Assembly: GCA_021648025.1 (NCBI GenBank)
Contig: JAKITO010000011.1
Coordinates: forward strand, 1 to 64,000
Source of the DNA: Paracoccaceae bacterium
GTDB lineage: Bacteria > Pseudomonadota > Alphaproteobacteria > Rhodobacterales > Rhodobacteraceae
Direction of reading: 5' to 3'
Length of the DNA: 64,000 nt
Each line of letters starts with the position of its first letter. Position 1 is the stretch's first letter. The position numbers were made by a program, and so were the translations under genes. A model generated the notes under the pieces. It was not told the DNA's origin. It saw nothing but the letters and a program-made list of their open reading frames with translations, and made no database searches. Of the stretch, positions 55,442 to 64,000 are shown in pieces.

Positions 55442-56257
55442 ATGTTGCGACCGACTGCCCTGTTAAGTGTGTTCTGCGCCTCCCTAGGCTTTGTGTCGCC
55501 ACCTGTGGCTGCCCAAAGCGGGTTGGAGGATTTTGTCCGTCTTGAGGTTCTTGACGGCGGGTTGACCCCAAAGGGCACCCACCGCGCCGCGTTACGGTTG
55601 GTTCTGGCCGACGGCTGGAAAACCTATTGGCGCGCGCCGGGCGATACCGGCATCCCACCGCGAATCGACTGGGACGGGTCGCGCAATGTCGGGCAGGTTG
55701 GCGTTACATGGCCGACACCGCAGGTGTTTGATCAGGGCGGCTTGCGCACTATTGGCTATGACCACCAGATGGTTCTGCCGCTGGAAATTTCGATACTTCA
55801 GCCCGGACAGCCGGTTCATCTGTCGGGCGAGATCAAATTTGGCCTGTGCCAGGATATCTGCATTCCGGCGGCTCTGAGCTTTGAGATGACACTTGACCCG
55901 GACGCGCCGCGCAGCCCGGCGATTGCCGCCGCTATGGCAGAGCGCCCGTATTCTGCCGCCGAAGCCGGGGTGAAATCGACCATCTGCCGCGTCACGCCTT
56001 CGGACAATGGCCTGACCGTCGAGGCCCTTGTCACCATGCCAACGGCTGGTGGACCCGAGGTCGCGGTGATTGAACCGGGTGATCCGCAGCTTTGGGTGTC
56101 CCAGGCAGTGACCACACGTCAAGGCGACGTTCTGAGCATTGTCGCCAATGTCAGCCATGTATCTGGTTCCGGCTTTACCCTAAATCGCGCTTTGATGCGG
56201 ATCACGGTTCTAGGCCAGCGCGTTGCGGCTGATATTAAGGGGTGCGAGGCAGGGTAA
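55442..56257 (+). CDS. Exported protein with DsbD N-terminal-like thiol-disulfide domain
   Basis: A 271-residue periplasmic protein. The signal peptide is about residues 1-24 (ending PPVAA). The domain has LRLVLADGWKTYWRAPGDTG near residue 50 and a Cys pair in GLCQDICIPA (near 138-143), as in DsbD alpha-domain-like proteins that relay reducing power. No membrane part of DsbD is attached. ATG at 55442 is chosen; an upstream TTG at 55424 would disrupt the signal peptide. Partner unknown. Confidence 0.88.
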   Translation: MLRPTALLSVFCASLGFVSPPVAAQSGLEDFVRLEVLDGGLTPKGTHRAALRLVLADGWKTYWRAPGDTGIPPRIDWDGSRNVGQVGVTWPTPQVFDQGGLRTIGYDHQMVLPLEISILQPGQPVHLSGEIKFGLCQDICIPAALSFEMTLDPDAPRSPAIAAAMAERPYSAAEAGVKSTICRVTPSDNGLTVEALVTMPTAGGPEVAVIEPGDPQLWVSQAVTTRQGDVLSIVANVSHVSGSGFTLNRALMRITVLGQRVAADIKGCEAG

Positions 56258-56547
56258 CACCAAAAGAGGAACGCCCGCTGAAGCCATCACCGGCAAAACC
56301 GTGGTCCAATTCGACCATTGCATTTTAATGTGCATTTGAATGCCCGAATACAGGCAGAGCTTTTTCCACACCTATATCAATGATAGTTTTCCGTAAGGTC
56401 GTTTACAGCGAAACATCAACCGCAGACGAACATATATCAAGATGCTTTTGAGAAACACTTGGCTATGGAATTTTCCTTGGACTGAAATGCGAACGTATCA
56501 GAAAGACACCATCCTTCATTTTCTCGAACCGGTATTTTGGCCTCAAA
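56258..56547. other. Intergenic region without recognisable features
   Basis: About 290 bases between the convergent DsbD-domain and serB genes. It is AT-richer than its surroundings. I see no convincing open frame, RNA or terminator. Confidence 0.5.
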
Positions 56548-57441
56548 TCAGCCGCTTACTCGGGGGGGCACTACAAACTCTTCCCGCCGGTAGCCCTGAA
56601 TAAACAACAACGCGCTCAGGTCGCCGAAATTGATCCTGATGTCACATTCCCTGGCCACCGCCGGTTTGGCGTGCAACGCAACACCCGCCCCGGCCAGACC
56701 CAGCATCCCCAGGTCATTGGCCCCGTCGCCCACGGCCATCACATCATCGGACGTAAGCCCCAATCGCACAGCAATCTCGTTCAGGGCCTGCACCTTGGCA
56801 TCCCGGCCCAAAATTGGTCGGCCAATACCCCCGGTTAACTTACCCGCCTTAATCTCCAACCAATTTGCCCGATGCTCATCAAACTCCAGAACCCCGGCCA
56901 CATGCGCTGTAAATGCCGTGAACCCCCCCGAAACCAATGCCGCATAAGCTCCGTTCGCCTTCATCGTCGCCAGCAATTCCCCGGCCCCCGGCATCAGCGT
57001 GATCCGCGTCTCAAGTACCTGCGCGACAACCCCTTCATCCAACCCCCTGAGCAACTCCACCCGTTCAATCAGCGCCGCCTCAAAATCCAGCTCTGCGTTC
57101 ATCGCCCGCGCGGTGATCCCTTTGACAAACTCGCCAATCCCGGCGGCATCCGCCAACTCGTCTATGCACTCTTGTTCGATCATGGTGCTGTCCATATCCG
57201 CCAACAGGATCGCCTTGCGCCGCCCTGTGGTGGTCTGGATCACCAGATCAACCTGCATTCCTTGCAGGTCATCCCAAATCTGCCAGCGATTGTCGGGCAT
57301 GGCCGCAAGAGTGAATTGCGCCGCCTCTCCGGGTGCGAGCCAGATCACATCGCCACCGCCCCAGGCGTTGCGCAGTGACCGGACCAGGTTGGGGTCCAGC
57401 ACGGACACGGTTGGGTTGGTCAAAAGCGTGGCGGTGAACAT
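56548..57441 (-). CDS. serB: Phosphoserine phosphatase
   Basis: Last step of serine synthesis, phosphoserine to serine. It has 297 residues from ATG at 57441, with AGAGG seven bases upstream. HAD motif I is LLADMDSTMIEQE (near residue 85), motif II ALVSGGF and motif III/IV VMAVGDGANDLGM. The first ~75 residues are an ACT-like N-terminal region, as in other long SerBs. Divergent from serC, with serA beyond, so the whole serine pathway lies within 4 kb. Confidence 0.94.
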   Translation of the reverse strand: MFTATLLTNPTVSVLDPNLVRSLRNAWGGGDVIWLAPGEAAQFTLAAMPDNRWQIWDDLQGMQVDLVIQTTTGRRKAILLADMDSTMIEQECIDELADAAGIGEFVKGITARAMNAELDFEAALIERVELLRGLDEGVVAQVLETRITLMPGAGELLATMKANGAYAALVSGGFTAFTAHVAGVLEFDEHRANWLEIKAGKLTGGIGRPILGRDAKVQALNEIAVRLGLTSDDVMAVGDGANDLGMLGLAGAGVALHAKPAVARECDIRINFGDLSALLFIQGYRREEFVVPPRVSG

Positions 57442-57624
57442 ATCTAAACCTCTCAGAGTGTTGTCATGAGGTATTTCAGCCGCCTGCCAATTACCACAAG
57501 ATATGCGGCACATGACAGGCTGTGACCTCTCACGTTTCATTTCAGACGCAAAGTTTCGATTCACGCACAAACAAAACAGCGAAATCCGATGCCAACCCTT
57601 TCCTGTGGCATTTTGGCGGTTGCA

Positions 57625-57703
57625 CCTGTGCCCACACCCGCCTATCCCGGCAAGTGGGACACCTCTCCCCAACGAGAGGCAATTATCTGTAAGGGTAGCA
57701 TCA
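57625..57703 (+). ncRNA. serC-type leader RNA
   Basis: Two adjacent hairpins precede serC. The first pairs CCCAC (57631-57635) with GTGGG (57654-57658), with inner GCC/GGC pairs. The second is CCTCTC-CCCAAC-GAGAGG (57662-57679). The ribosome site AAGGG follows, 9 bases before the ATG. Position and form fit the serC RNA motif described upstream of alphaproteobacterial serC. I recognise it by layout, not by a covariance search. Confidence 0.7.
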
Positions 57704-58873
57704 ATGGCTATACAACAACCGGCATCGCGCGGCGACGCGCGCAAACCTATTACGCGGCCGGCCAATCCGCGATTTTCCTCTGGCCCCTGTGCCAAACCCC
57801 CCACATTTGATGTGTCGCAACTTGGCGATGCCGCCTTGGGTCGCTCGCATCGTGCATCCATCGGCAAAGACAAGCTGCTGGCGGCGATCGAAGGCACCCG
57901 CGAGGTGCTGGGCATTCCAGACGATTATCGCATCGGCATCGTTCCTGCATCTGATACCGGCGCCATGGAGATGGCGCTGTGGTCGATGCTTGGTGCACGT
58001 GGCGTCGAAATGCTGGCCTGGGAGAGCTTTGGCGCGGGCTGGATCACCGATGTGACCAAGCAACTAAAACTTGAAGCCTCGGTGAAAACCGCCGACTACG
58101 GACAGATTGTTGACCTGGCTTCGGTCGATTTTGACAGGGATGTCGTGTTCACCTGGAACGGTACAACTTCGGGTGTCAGGGTTCCGGATGGCAACTGGAT
58201 CGCGCCGGACCGCGCCGGGTTGACCATTTGTGATGCCACCTCAGCGGCATTTGCCTGTGATTTGCCCTGGGACCGTTTGGACGTGACCACATTCAGTTGG
58301 CAAAAGGTACTGGGCGGAGAGGCCGCGCATGGCATGCTGGTTTTGTCGCCCCGTGCCGTGGAGCGGCTGGAAAGCTATATGCCCGCATGGCCGATCCCCA
58401 AGATTTTTCGCCTGACCAAAGGCGGGAAACTGATCGAAGGGATATTCAAGGGCGCGACAATCAATACGCCCTCGATGCTGGCGGTTGAGGATTATCTGCT
58501 GGCCCTGGACTGGGCCCGTTCGGTTGGTGGCCTGCAAGGGTTGATTGCACGGGCAGATGCCAACGCGCAGGCGGTTTTTGACTTCTGCGATACCCATCCA
58601 TGGCTCAGCAATCTGGCGCAAGACGACGCGACAAGGTCCAACACATCGGTCTGCCTGACCTTCGACGACCCCCGGATCAAGGACAGCACTGCATTCGCCA
58701 AAACCGTGGCCAAACGGCTTGAAACTGAAAACGTCGCCCTGGACATCGGCGCGTATCGCGACGCACCTGCGGGCCTTCGCGTATGGTGCGGTGGCACGGT
58801 GGAAACCTCGGACATCAAAGCAATGTTGCCTTGGCTTGTCTGGGCGTTTGAGGCCGAGATCGCGAACCAATAA
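57704..58873 (+). CDS. serC: Phosphoserine aminotransferase
   Basis: PLP enzyme converting 3-phosphohydroxypyruvate to phosphoserine. It has 389 residues from ATG at 57704; upstream in-frame codons fall within the leader RNA. It begins [14 protein letters not shown]. The PLP lysine is in [17 protein letters not shown] (near residue 200). [20 protein letters not shown] ends the protein. serA follows after 57 bases. Confidence 0.95.
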   Translation: MAIQQPASRGDARKPITRPANPRFSSGPCAKPPTFDVSQLGDAALGRSHRASIGKDKLLAAIEGTREVLGIPDDYRIGIVPASDTGAMEMALWSMLGARGVEMLAWESFGAGWITDVTKQLKLEASVKTADYGQIVDLASVDFDRDVVFTWNGTTSGVRVPDGNWIAPDRAGLTICDATSAAFACDLPWDRLDVTTFSWQKVLGGEAAHGMLVLSPRAVERLESYMPAWPIPKIFRLTKGGKLIEGIFKGATINTPSMLAVEDYLLALDWARSVGGLQGLIARADANAQAVFDFCDTHPWLSNLAQDDATRSNTSVCLTFDDPRIKDSTAFAKTVAKRLETENVALDIGAYRDAPAGLRVWCGGTVETSDIKAMLPWLVWAFEAEIANQ

Positions 58874-58930
58874 GGCAAGGCGGGGTTCACCCCGCGGCCG
58901 CCAATACATCATTCATAAGGACGCACAAAA

Positions 58931-60526
58931 ATGGCTCCCAAAGTACTCGTATCCGACAAACTTTCCCCTACAGCCGTTCAGATATTCCGTGATCGCGGCA
59001 TTGATGTCGATTTCGAACCCGATCTGGGCAAGGACAAAGCAAAACTGGCGGCGGTGATCGGCCAATATGATGGCCTGGCCATCCGTTCGGCCACCAAGGT
59101 GACAGAAACCATCCTGCGCCATGCCACCAACCTCAAGGTTATTGCCCGCGCCGGCATTGGCACCGACAATATCGACAAGGAAGCGGCCAGCAAAAAGGGC
59201 GTGATCGTCATGAACACGCCGTTTGGCAACATGATCACCACCGCCGAACACGCCATCGCCATGATGTTCGCTGTGGCACGGCAGATCCCTGCTGCCAGCG
59301 CCTCGACCCAGGCCGGCAAGTGGGAGAAGTCACGCTTTATGGGCACCGAACTGACCGGCAAAACCCTTGGCGTGATCGGGGCCGGCAATATCGGCGGCAT
59401 CGTTTGTGACCGGGCCCGTGGTCTGAAAATGAAGGTTCTGGCCTATGATCCGTTTCTGGGTGTTGAAAAGGCCGAAAAGATGGGCGTGGACAAGGTTGAG
59501 CTGGACGAACTTCTGGCACGCGCCGATTTCATCACCCTGCATGTGCCTCTGACCGATCAGACCCGCAATATCCTTAGCCGTGAAGCCTTGGAAAAGACCA
59601 AAAAGGGTGTTCGCATCATCAATTGCGCCCGGGGGGGGCTGGTGGATGAACAGGCATTGGCAGACCTGCTTACCTCCGGCCACATTGCTGGCGCGGGGTT
59701 TGACGTCTTCAGCGCCGAACCGGCCACTGAAAACCCGCTGTTCAACCTGCCCAACGTGGTCTGCACGCCACACTTGGGTGCAGCCACCACCGAAGCACAG
59801 GAAAACGTTGCCATTCAGGTGGCTGAACAAATGTCTGATTACCTGCTGACGGGTGCCGTCGCCAACGCCTTGAATATGCCATCCGTAACGGCGGAAGAGG
59901 CCAAGGTGATGGGCCCGTGGATTGCCCTTGCCGGGCACCTTGGGTCCTTTATCGGCCAGATGACCGATGAACCGATCAAGGCGATCAATATTCTTTACGA
60001 TGGCTCGGTGGCGGACATGAACCTAGAAGCGCTCAATTGCAGTGTCATTGCCGGGATCATGAAAAAGGCCAACCCGGATGTGAACATGGTTTCGGCACCA
60101 GTGATTGCCAAGGAACGCGGCATCCAGATTTCCACCACCAATCAGGATAAATCCGGCGCGTTTGACGGCTATGTCAAGGTCACGGTTGTGACGTTCAAAC
60201 GTGAAAGGTCGGTTGCGGGCACCGTATTCAGCGACGGCAAACCGCGTTTTATCCAGATCAAAGGCATCAATGTCGATGCCGAGATCGGCGCGAATATGCT
60301 GTATACCACCAACGTGGATGTACCCGGTATCATCGGCATGTTGGGCAAGACAATGGGCGAAAACGGCGTCAATATCGCCAACTTCACCCTTGGACGCACC
60401 GCCGCCGGCGGCGAAGCGATTGCCCTGCTTTATGTCGATGAACCGGTGGATAGATCCGTAACCTCGAAACTCGATGCCACAGGTTTGTTCACCCAAGTCA
60501 AACCCCTTGCGTTTGACGTGGCCTGA
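58931..60526 (+). CDS. serA: Phosphoglycerate dehydrogenase
   Basis: First step of serine synthesis, 3-phosphoglycerate to 3-phosphohydroxypyruvate with NAD. It has 531 residues, the long form. The Rossmann motif is GVIGAGNIGGIVCDRA (near 148); catalytic Arg in INCARGGLVDE and His in TPHLGAATTEAQ. An intervening ASB domain precedes the C-terminal ACT domain (DVPGIIGMLGKTMGENGVNI, near 455), which may bind serine. A 3' hairpin repeat follows. Confidence 0.96.
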   Translation: MAPKVLVSDKLSPTAVQIFRDRGIDVDFEPDLGKDKAKLAAVIGQYDGLAIRSATKVTETILRHATNLKVIARAGIGTDNIDKEAASKKGVIVMNTPFGNMITTAEHAIAMMFAVARQIPAASASTQAGKWEKSRFMGTELTGKTLGVIGAGNIGGIVCDRARGLKMKVLAYDPFLGVEKAEKMGVDKVELDELLARADFITLHVPLTDQTRNILSREALEKTKKGVRIINCARGGLVDEQALADLLTSGHIAGAGFDVFSAEPATENPLFNLPNVVCTPHLGAATTEAQENVAIQVAEQMSDYLLTGAVANALNMPSVTAEEAKVMGPWIALAGHLGSFIGQMTDEPIKAINILYDGSVADMNLEALNCSVIAGIMKKANPDVNMVSAPVIAKERGIQISTTNQDKSGAFDGYVKVTVVTFKRERSVAGTVFSDGKPRFIQIKGINVDAEIGANMLYTTNVDVPGIIGMLGKTMGENGVNIANFTLGRTAAGGEAIALLYVDEPVDRSVTSKLDATGLFTQVKPLAFDVA

Positions 60527-60538
60527 ACCGTCTCCAAA

Positions 60539-60575
60539 GCGAAGACGCCCGTTAGGGCGGATTGAGCGTCGCCCT
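60539..60575 (+). repeat. 3' intergenic hairpin repeat, family 2, copy 2
   Basis: GCGAAGACGCCC-GTTA-GGGCGGATTGAGCGTC, 13 bases after the serA stop. The stem is CGCCC/GGGCG. The left arm is identical to copy 1 after dnaE over GCGAAGACGCCC. Confidence 0.65.
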
Positions 60576-60705
60576 GAAACGGGCGGCACTCACCTAATTT
60601 TAATTGCCAGGTTAATCAAATTCGATATCATGAGGTGACCCACAAGGACCCGTTTGGAACGGCACCGCGTTGAACAAGGTCCCTCGGCCTTGTCGGCGCA
60701 GATGA

Positions 60706-61224
60706 CCCCATGCCCTGTCACAAATCCGTGCCGACGCCAAAATTGCCATCGGCGGCGGCATCAATGAACCGCGGGATGCCCTGTGCACGATCCTTTTCGG
60801 GGTATTGTCCAATCCCGCCCACATTGTCGCCATCCGCGACGATGCCAAATGGTTCAGCCAGGCATTCAAGGAAGGCATTCAAGGAAGGCATTCGCTGGGT
60901 CGCCCCAATCCAGACCAGTTCGCGCCGGGCCACTGAAGACACCGAAATCCGTGGCTGTGAAATCGCCAAAGATCAGATCGTCATGACCCTTCACGACAAC
61001 CCGGAAACCTATGATCCGTTTCGCGCCGACAAAACCCACCATAGCTTTGCCAATGGCCCGCACTTCTGTCAGGGCGCGCATATCGCCCGGATGATGCTGA
61101 GCCAGATTCTTTTGCCCGGCTGTTCGACCGGTTTCCCAATATATCACTGGTGGACCCGGACAGGGTGGTCTGGTACGGCGTTGCTTTCCGGGGCCCGTTA
61201 TCCTTGCCCGTCAAACTGGAATGA
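60706..61224 (+). pseudogene. Cytochrome P450 remnant (C-terminal half, at least three lesions)
   Basis: Readable P450 parts lie in three successive frames. They are the I-helix region IAIGGGINEPRDAL, then EGIRWVAP, DTEIRGCEIA and the haem-binding FANGPHFCQGAHIAR, then LFDRFPNISLVDPDRVVWYG and the ending LSLPVKLE. The first frame break is a 13-bp tandem duplication (60865-60877 and 60878-60890). The second is a single-base loss near 61115-61119. A short in-frame loss lies before the NPETYDPFR part. The N-terminal half is missing. The stop (61222-61224) abuts the next gene. Confidence 0.85.
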
Positions 61225-61950
61225 ATGATGACAATTTATGCAGTCGGCGACATCCACGGCCAGATTGAAATGCTGACCCGGGCGCTTGACCTGATCAGGG
61301 CCGACGCAGGAGACGACGCCGAAATCATCTTTCTCGGTGATCTGGTGGATCGTGGCGCCAACAGTCGCAAGGTGATCGAACTTTTGATGTCAGGCCAGGC
61401 GGACGGCAAACGCTGGCATGTGCTGAAAGGCAATCACGACCGGATATTTGAACGGTTTATAGACCATGGTTTCCAATATGATCCGCGTATCAAATCCGGG
61501 CTTGGCTGGCTCGACCGGCGCATGGGCGGGATTGAGACGCTGGCCTCGTACGGGGTAACAGGTGCAAGTGACCCGGCAACGGATAAGGTTCAAGCGGCGG
61601 CGCGCGCGGCCGTACCTCAGGCGCATGTGGATTATCTGCATAATCTGCCACTGTGGCACCAACATGATGAATTGTTGTTCGTGCATGCAGGAATCGCGCC
61701 CGGCGTCGCTTTGGCAGACCAGACCGAGGATGATCTGGTCTGGATACGCGAGCCGTTTCTAACGTATACCAACGCGCATCCCTGGTTGGTCGTGCATGGC
61801 CACACCGCGCTGGATTACCCACAACATTTTGGCAACCGCATCGACCTTGATGGTGGTGCCGGCTATGGTCGTCCGATTATCCCGGCAGTGTTCGAAGGGC
61901 GCGATTGCTGGTTGCTGGGCAATCAGGGACGCGAGGCGCTTTTACCGTAA
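61225..61950 (+). CDS. Calcineurin-like metallophosphoesterase (serine/threonine phosphatase type)
   Basis: A 241-residue protein phosphatase-like enzyme. All metal-binding motifs are present: GDIHGQ (residues ~8-13), GDLVDRG (near 38), GNHDRIFE (near 69) and VVHGHTALD (near 194). It resembles small bacterial PP1-type phosphatases. Its start is one base after the P450 remnant's stop. It is intact although both flanking genes are decayed. Substrate unknown. Confidence 0.9.
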   Translation: MMTIYAVGDIHGQIEMLTRALDLIRADAGDDAEIIFLGDLVDRGANSRKVIELLMSGQADGKRWHVLKGNHDRIFERFIDHGFQYDPRIKSGLGWLDRRMGGIETLASYGVTGASDPATDKVQAAARAAVPQAHVDYLHNLPLWHQHDELLFVHAGIAPGVALADQTEDDLVWIREPFLTYTNAHPWLVVHGHTALDYPQHFGNRIDLDGGAGYGRPIIPAVFEGRDCWLLGNQGREALLP

Positions 61951-61960
61951 AGGCCACACC

Positions 61961-62665
61961 CTACGTCCAAATATCCGTCGACAGTTACTTTAAGCCACTG
62001 TCACAGATCACCACCGCCACGCACTTCCCGGCCTCAGACCCTGCCAACAGGCGCAGGGCCGCCGCCACATTGGCCCCAGAAGAAAACCCGGCATTGCCCT
62101 CCTCCCGTGCCAAGGCACGGGTGGTTTCACGCGCCTCATCCCCTGATCCCGCCGGATACCCATCAGGTTGCACATCCCGCAGCAACGTCAGATCACCCAT
62201 GCCGTATCCGCCGCCCTGTCTCGGATGCCCCGGCTGGTCCGCACGGCCCCCAGCCAGAACCGCAATCCCTTCCGGTTCTACCGATAGCCGAAAATATCGG
62301 GCTTGCGCTCTTTCAACGCCCGCATGGTCCCGGCAAACGTCCCACCGGACCCGGCGAAACCGGCAAAAACATCCAACCCAGGGCCGCCATCATCCGCGCC
62401 CGTTCCGGCGAATTCCCGCGTGACATCACGGCCACAAACGGGTGCCCAAACGCGGCACAGACAATCGCAAGCCCTGTGCCCATATTACCGCTGGTCAGTT
62501 CCACCACCTCTTGCCCCGGCGCCAGCGCACCGCTGGCGATCACCGCCTTGATGATCTCGCGTGCCGCCCGGTCTTTCTTGGAAAGCCCCCGGGTTCAGAT
62601 AATCCAGTTTGGCCAATATCCGCCCCTGAAACCCTTTATGAGGCTTTGCTGTATTCTGGTGAATT
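61961..62665 (-). pseudogene. Cysteine synthase-like PLP enzyme remnant
   Basis: Minus-strand pieces of one PLP-dependent beta-substitution enzyme: GRILAKLDYLNPG, then in another frame LSKKDRAAREIIKAVIASG, VVELTSGNMGTGLAIVCAAF and SRGNSPERARMMAALG, then FAGSGGTFAGTMRAL and ARETTRALAREEG plus FSSGANVAAALRLLAG. Lesions: an extra G in a G-run at 62586-62590, a large loss near 62370-62382 removing tens of codons, a frameshift near 62283-62286, and a stop just before the end. The N-terminus is missing. Confidence 0.85.
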
Positions 62666-62679
62666 TCGATTATTTCTAC

Positions 62680-63136
62680 AGCCCGGTAAAGGGCCAAAAC
62701 CGGGCCAAAAAGCTCTTGCATTGTTATCCCCCCGGCTTGAATGTGGCGATGGCCCGAATGCAATTGTGAAAACCTTATGGCGATCGCGCCTAAAATCAAC
62801 TGCAAAATCAACTGGGAAATTTTCGTGCCACACCCCAAGTGGACGCTGGACAAAACCGGTGCCCAAGAAGAATTTACCGCCAAGCCCGTTACCCATTGGT
62901 TGCGTGATTGCACCAGGGATGTCCTGCGCTACAAAATGTTCCCTGCACGAAAAGTGATGCGGGTTGTCACCGCTCACCCCCCATCACCGGAAATGAGCCA
63001 GTGTTGACCCCAGCCAAAATTACCGCCCTTGTTAGGCGGGGCGGCCAGCAATAAGGCCTTGCCGTGTTCCATCCTGATAGACAAACGATCGCCGATACCG
63101 GCCGCCCAATCGTCATGCACCCCTGATGCCCGTAAG
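62680..63136. other. Decayed stretch without a confident gene
   Basis: About 450 bases between two pseudogenes. On the minus strand 63010-63137 reads RVTLRASGVHDDWAAGIGD and then RLSIRMEHGKALLLAAPP. That resembles the C-terminal TOBE domain of an ABC ATPase, so a remnant is possible. A plus-strand frame at 62741-63007 has no recognisable content. I cannot support an intact gene. Confidence 0.45.
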
Positions 63137-63786
63137 GTGACACGACTTTCCCCCAGCGTTATCCTGTTTCTGGCCGCCGCTGTCTGGGGCCTCTACCGGG
63201 TTCCCCTGCGCCAGATGCAGGCGCTTGGCCTGACCGGCACCTGGGGTGTTGCACTGTTCAACGCAGGGCCGTTGATCGTGCAGATCCCCTGGCTGATCCA
63301 GCACCGCGCCAGCCAATTACAGAACTTGCGCGCCGTGGCGCTGATCGGTCTCGCGACAGGCATCGGCATGAGTCTTTATGCCAGCGGGCTGGTCTATTCG
63401 TCGGTGATCTGATGGCGTTGTTGTCGGGGGTGTTCTGGGGCCTGGGTGCCACCGGCATCAAGAAATGGCCAAACGCCCCGACAATAATCACCACGGCGGC
63501 CCAGCTGACCGTCACATCGCTGTTCTGCATCTTTTTGGGCCTGTTTGTCTTTGACGACTCCCTTCCGGGTATGAATGTGATCCTGCCCTCGCTTCCCATT
63601 GCGTTGGGCGCGTCGATACTGGTGCTGTGCCCAGCGTTCTGGCAATGGATCGGCGGTGCCATCATCCTGATCGCCTGCCTGGTCGAAGTCACCGCCGGAG
63701 ACAAGGCAGCCGTTTGCCCAATCACTCGCGAAGAAAGCCTGAAAGGCTTGATGAGCACCACTACAGATCAATCCCCTTCGTCGTAG
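63137..63786 (+). pseudogene. DMT (EamA) family transporter remnant
   Basis: The first part (GTG at 63137 with AAGG upstream) reads LSPSVILFLAAAVWGLYRVP and onward to SLYASGLVYSSVI, then a stop at 63410-63412. The second, in another frame, continues LMALLSGVFWGLGATGIKKW, ALPIALGASILVL-like sequence and QWIGGAIILIACLVEVTAGD. Homologues carry helices between the two parts and before QWIGG, so two internal deletions are inferred, the first also shifting frame. Confidence 0.82.
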
Positions 63787-64000
63787 CGCGCTTCCATAGC
63801 AAAATAGTCGTCAAACCCGATGCGGGTCTTGATCTCGTCAAATGGCATCAATCGGTCTGGTGAAACCTGACCTGTTTTGAATTCGGCCAAAGCCCCGGTC
63901 ATTGCTTTCATCGCCGCCGCCAAAAGTGTCAGCGGATAGGCAGCAATGGAATACCCTATTTCCTGCAACGTCTCAGGCGGCAAATTGGGCGTCAGCCCTC
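63768..64000 (-). CDS. Isocitrate lyase/PEP mutase family protein, C-terminal part (cut by window edge)
   Basis: The last ~77 residues of a TIM-barrel C-C lyase of the methylisocitrate lyase/oxaloacetate hydrolase type: LTPNLPPETLQEIGYSIAAY, then PLTLLAAAMKAM and LMPFDEIKTRIGFDDYFAME. The frame is open to the window edge, so the catalytic part is outside. It overlaps the end of the DMT remnant by 19 bases. The exact substrate cannot be told. Confidence 0.85.
   Translation of the reverse strand, partial: GLTPNLPPETLQEIGYSIAAYPLTLLAAAMKAMTGALAEFKTGQVSPDRLMPFDEIKTRIGFDDYFAMEARYDEGD

Noticed and set aside
62741-63007. An 88-codon plus-strand frame in the decayed stretch
   Set aside because: No recognised family, no ribosome site and it lies among pseudogenes.

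Overview
The window looks like chromosomal DNA of an alphaproteobacterium of the order Rhodobacterales (Roseobacter group). The evidence is a GC-rich sequence, the 44-residue aa3-type cytochrome c oxidase subunit IV, a methylsuccinyl-CoA dehydrogenase of the ethylmalonyl-CoA pathway, the hisS-hisZ-hisG and serB/serC/serA arrangements with a serC-type leader RNA, and short intergenic palindromes with a GAGTTTAT/GCAAGATGAA tail that I recall from this group. Most of the window is ordinary metabolism. No rRNA, tRNA, CRISPR array, prophage or insertion sequence was seen.

Layout. 1-1.1 kb: end of the ATP synthase operon (atpD partial, atpC, terminator). 1.2-9.2 kb: a lectin-domain protein, an SH3 protein, then hydroxyacid dehydrogenase, a frameshifted gamma-glutamyltransferase, a GlcD-type FAD oxidase and a sarcosine/dimethylglycine dehydrogenase-like enzyme. 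9.2-12.4 kb: an RTX protein, a DUF938 methyltransferase and an aldo/keto reductase. 12.4-21.9 kb: one minus-strand purine-catabolism unit, xdhA-xdhB-xdhC followed by a BMP-type nucleoside/purine ABC importer. 22.2-29.4 kb: dnaE, slyX, hisS-hisZ-hisG. 29.5-35.8 kb: thioesterase, amidase, TPP riboswitch-controlled thiBPQ and a TauE-type exporter. 35.9-42.7 kb: mcd, a TetR regulator with two palindromic operators and a divergent membrane protein, a META lipoprotein, a very unusual ABC-exporter-like protein and a DUF3307 protein. 42.7-47.8 kb: a six-gene, stop/start-overlapping molybdenum-cofactor operon (fdhD, small membrane protein, mobA, mobB, a moeA fusion, a GNAT acetyltransferase). 47.8-56.3 kb: azlCD, a lipoprotein, cytochrome oxidase subunit IV, a diguanylate cyclase, an MBL hydrolase, an acyl-CoA dehydrogenase, Sua5, YqgE and a DsbD-domain protein. 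56.5-60.5 kb: the serine biosynthesis cluster serB, serC, serA. 60.5-63.8 kb: a decayed stretch with three pseudogenes (cytochrome P450, cysteine synthase-like, DMT transporter) around one intact phosphoesterase. The right edge cuts an isocitrate lyase/PEP mutase family gene.

The genes connect in places. The molybdenum-cofactor operon would supply xanthine dehydrogenase and formate dehydrogenase, and the BMP importer probably brings in purine-type substrates for XdhAB. The strongest unusual signals are: (1) the protein at 39080-42109, with an ABC-exporter membrane domain, an ATPase domain degenerate at every catalytic motif I checked and interrupted by about 300 residues, and a C-terminal cyclic-nucleotide-binding domain; (2) an intergenic palindromic repeat inserted in frame inside xdhB, with a matching copy elsewhere in the window; (3) a 300-residue uncharacterised domain fused to MoeA; (4) a 26-bp perfect palindrome between yqgE and the DsbD-domain gene.
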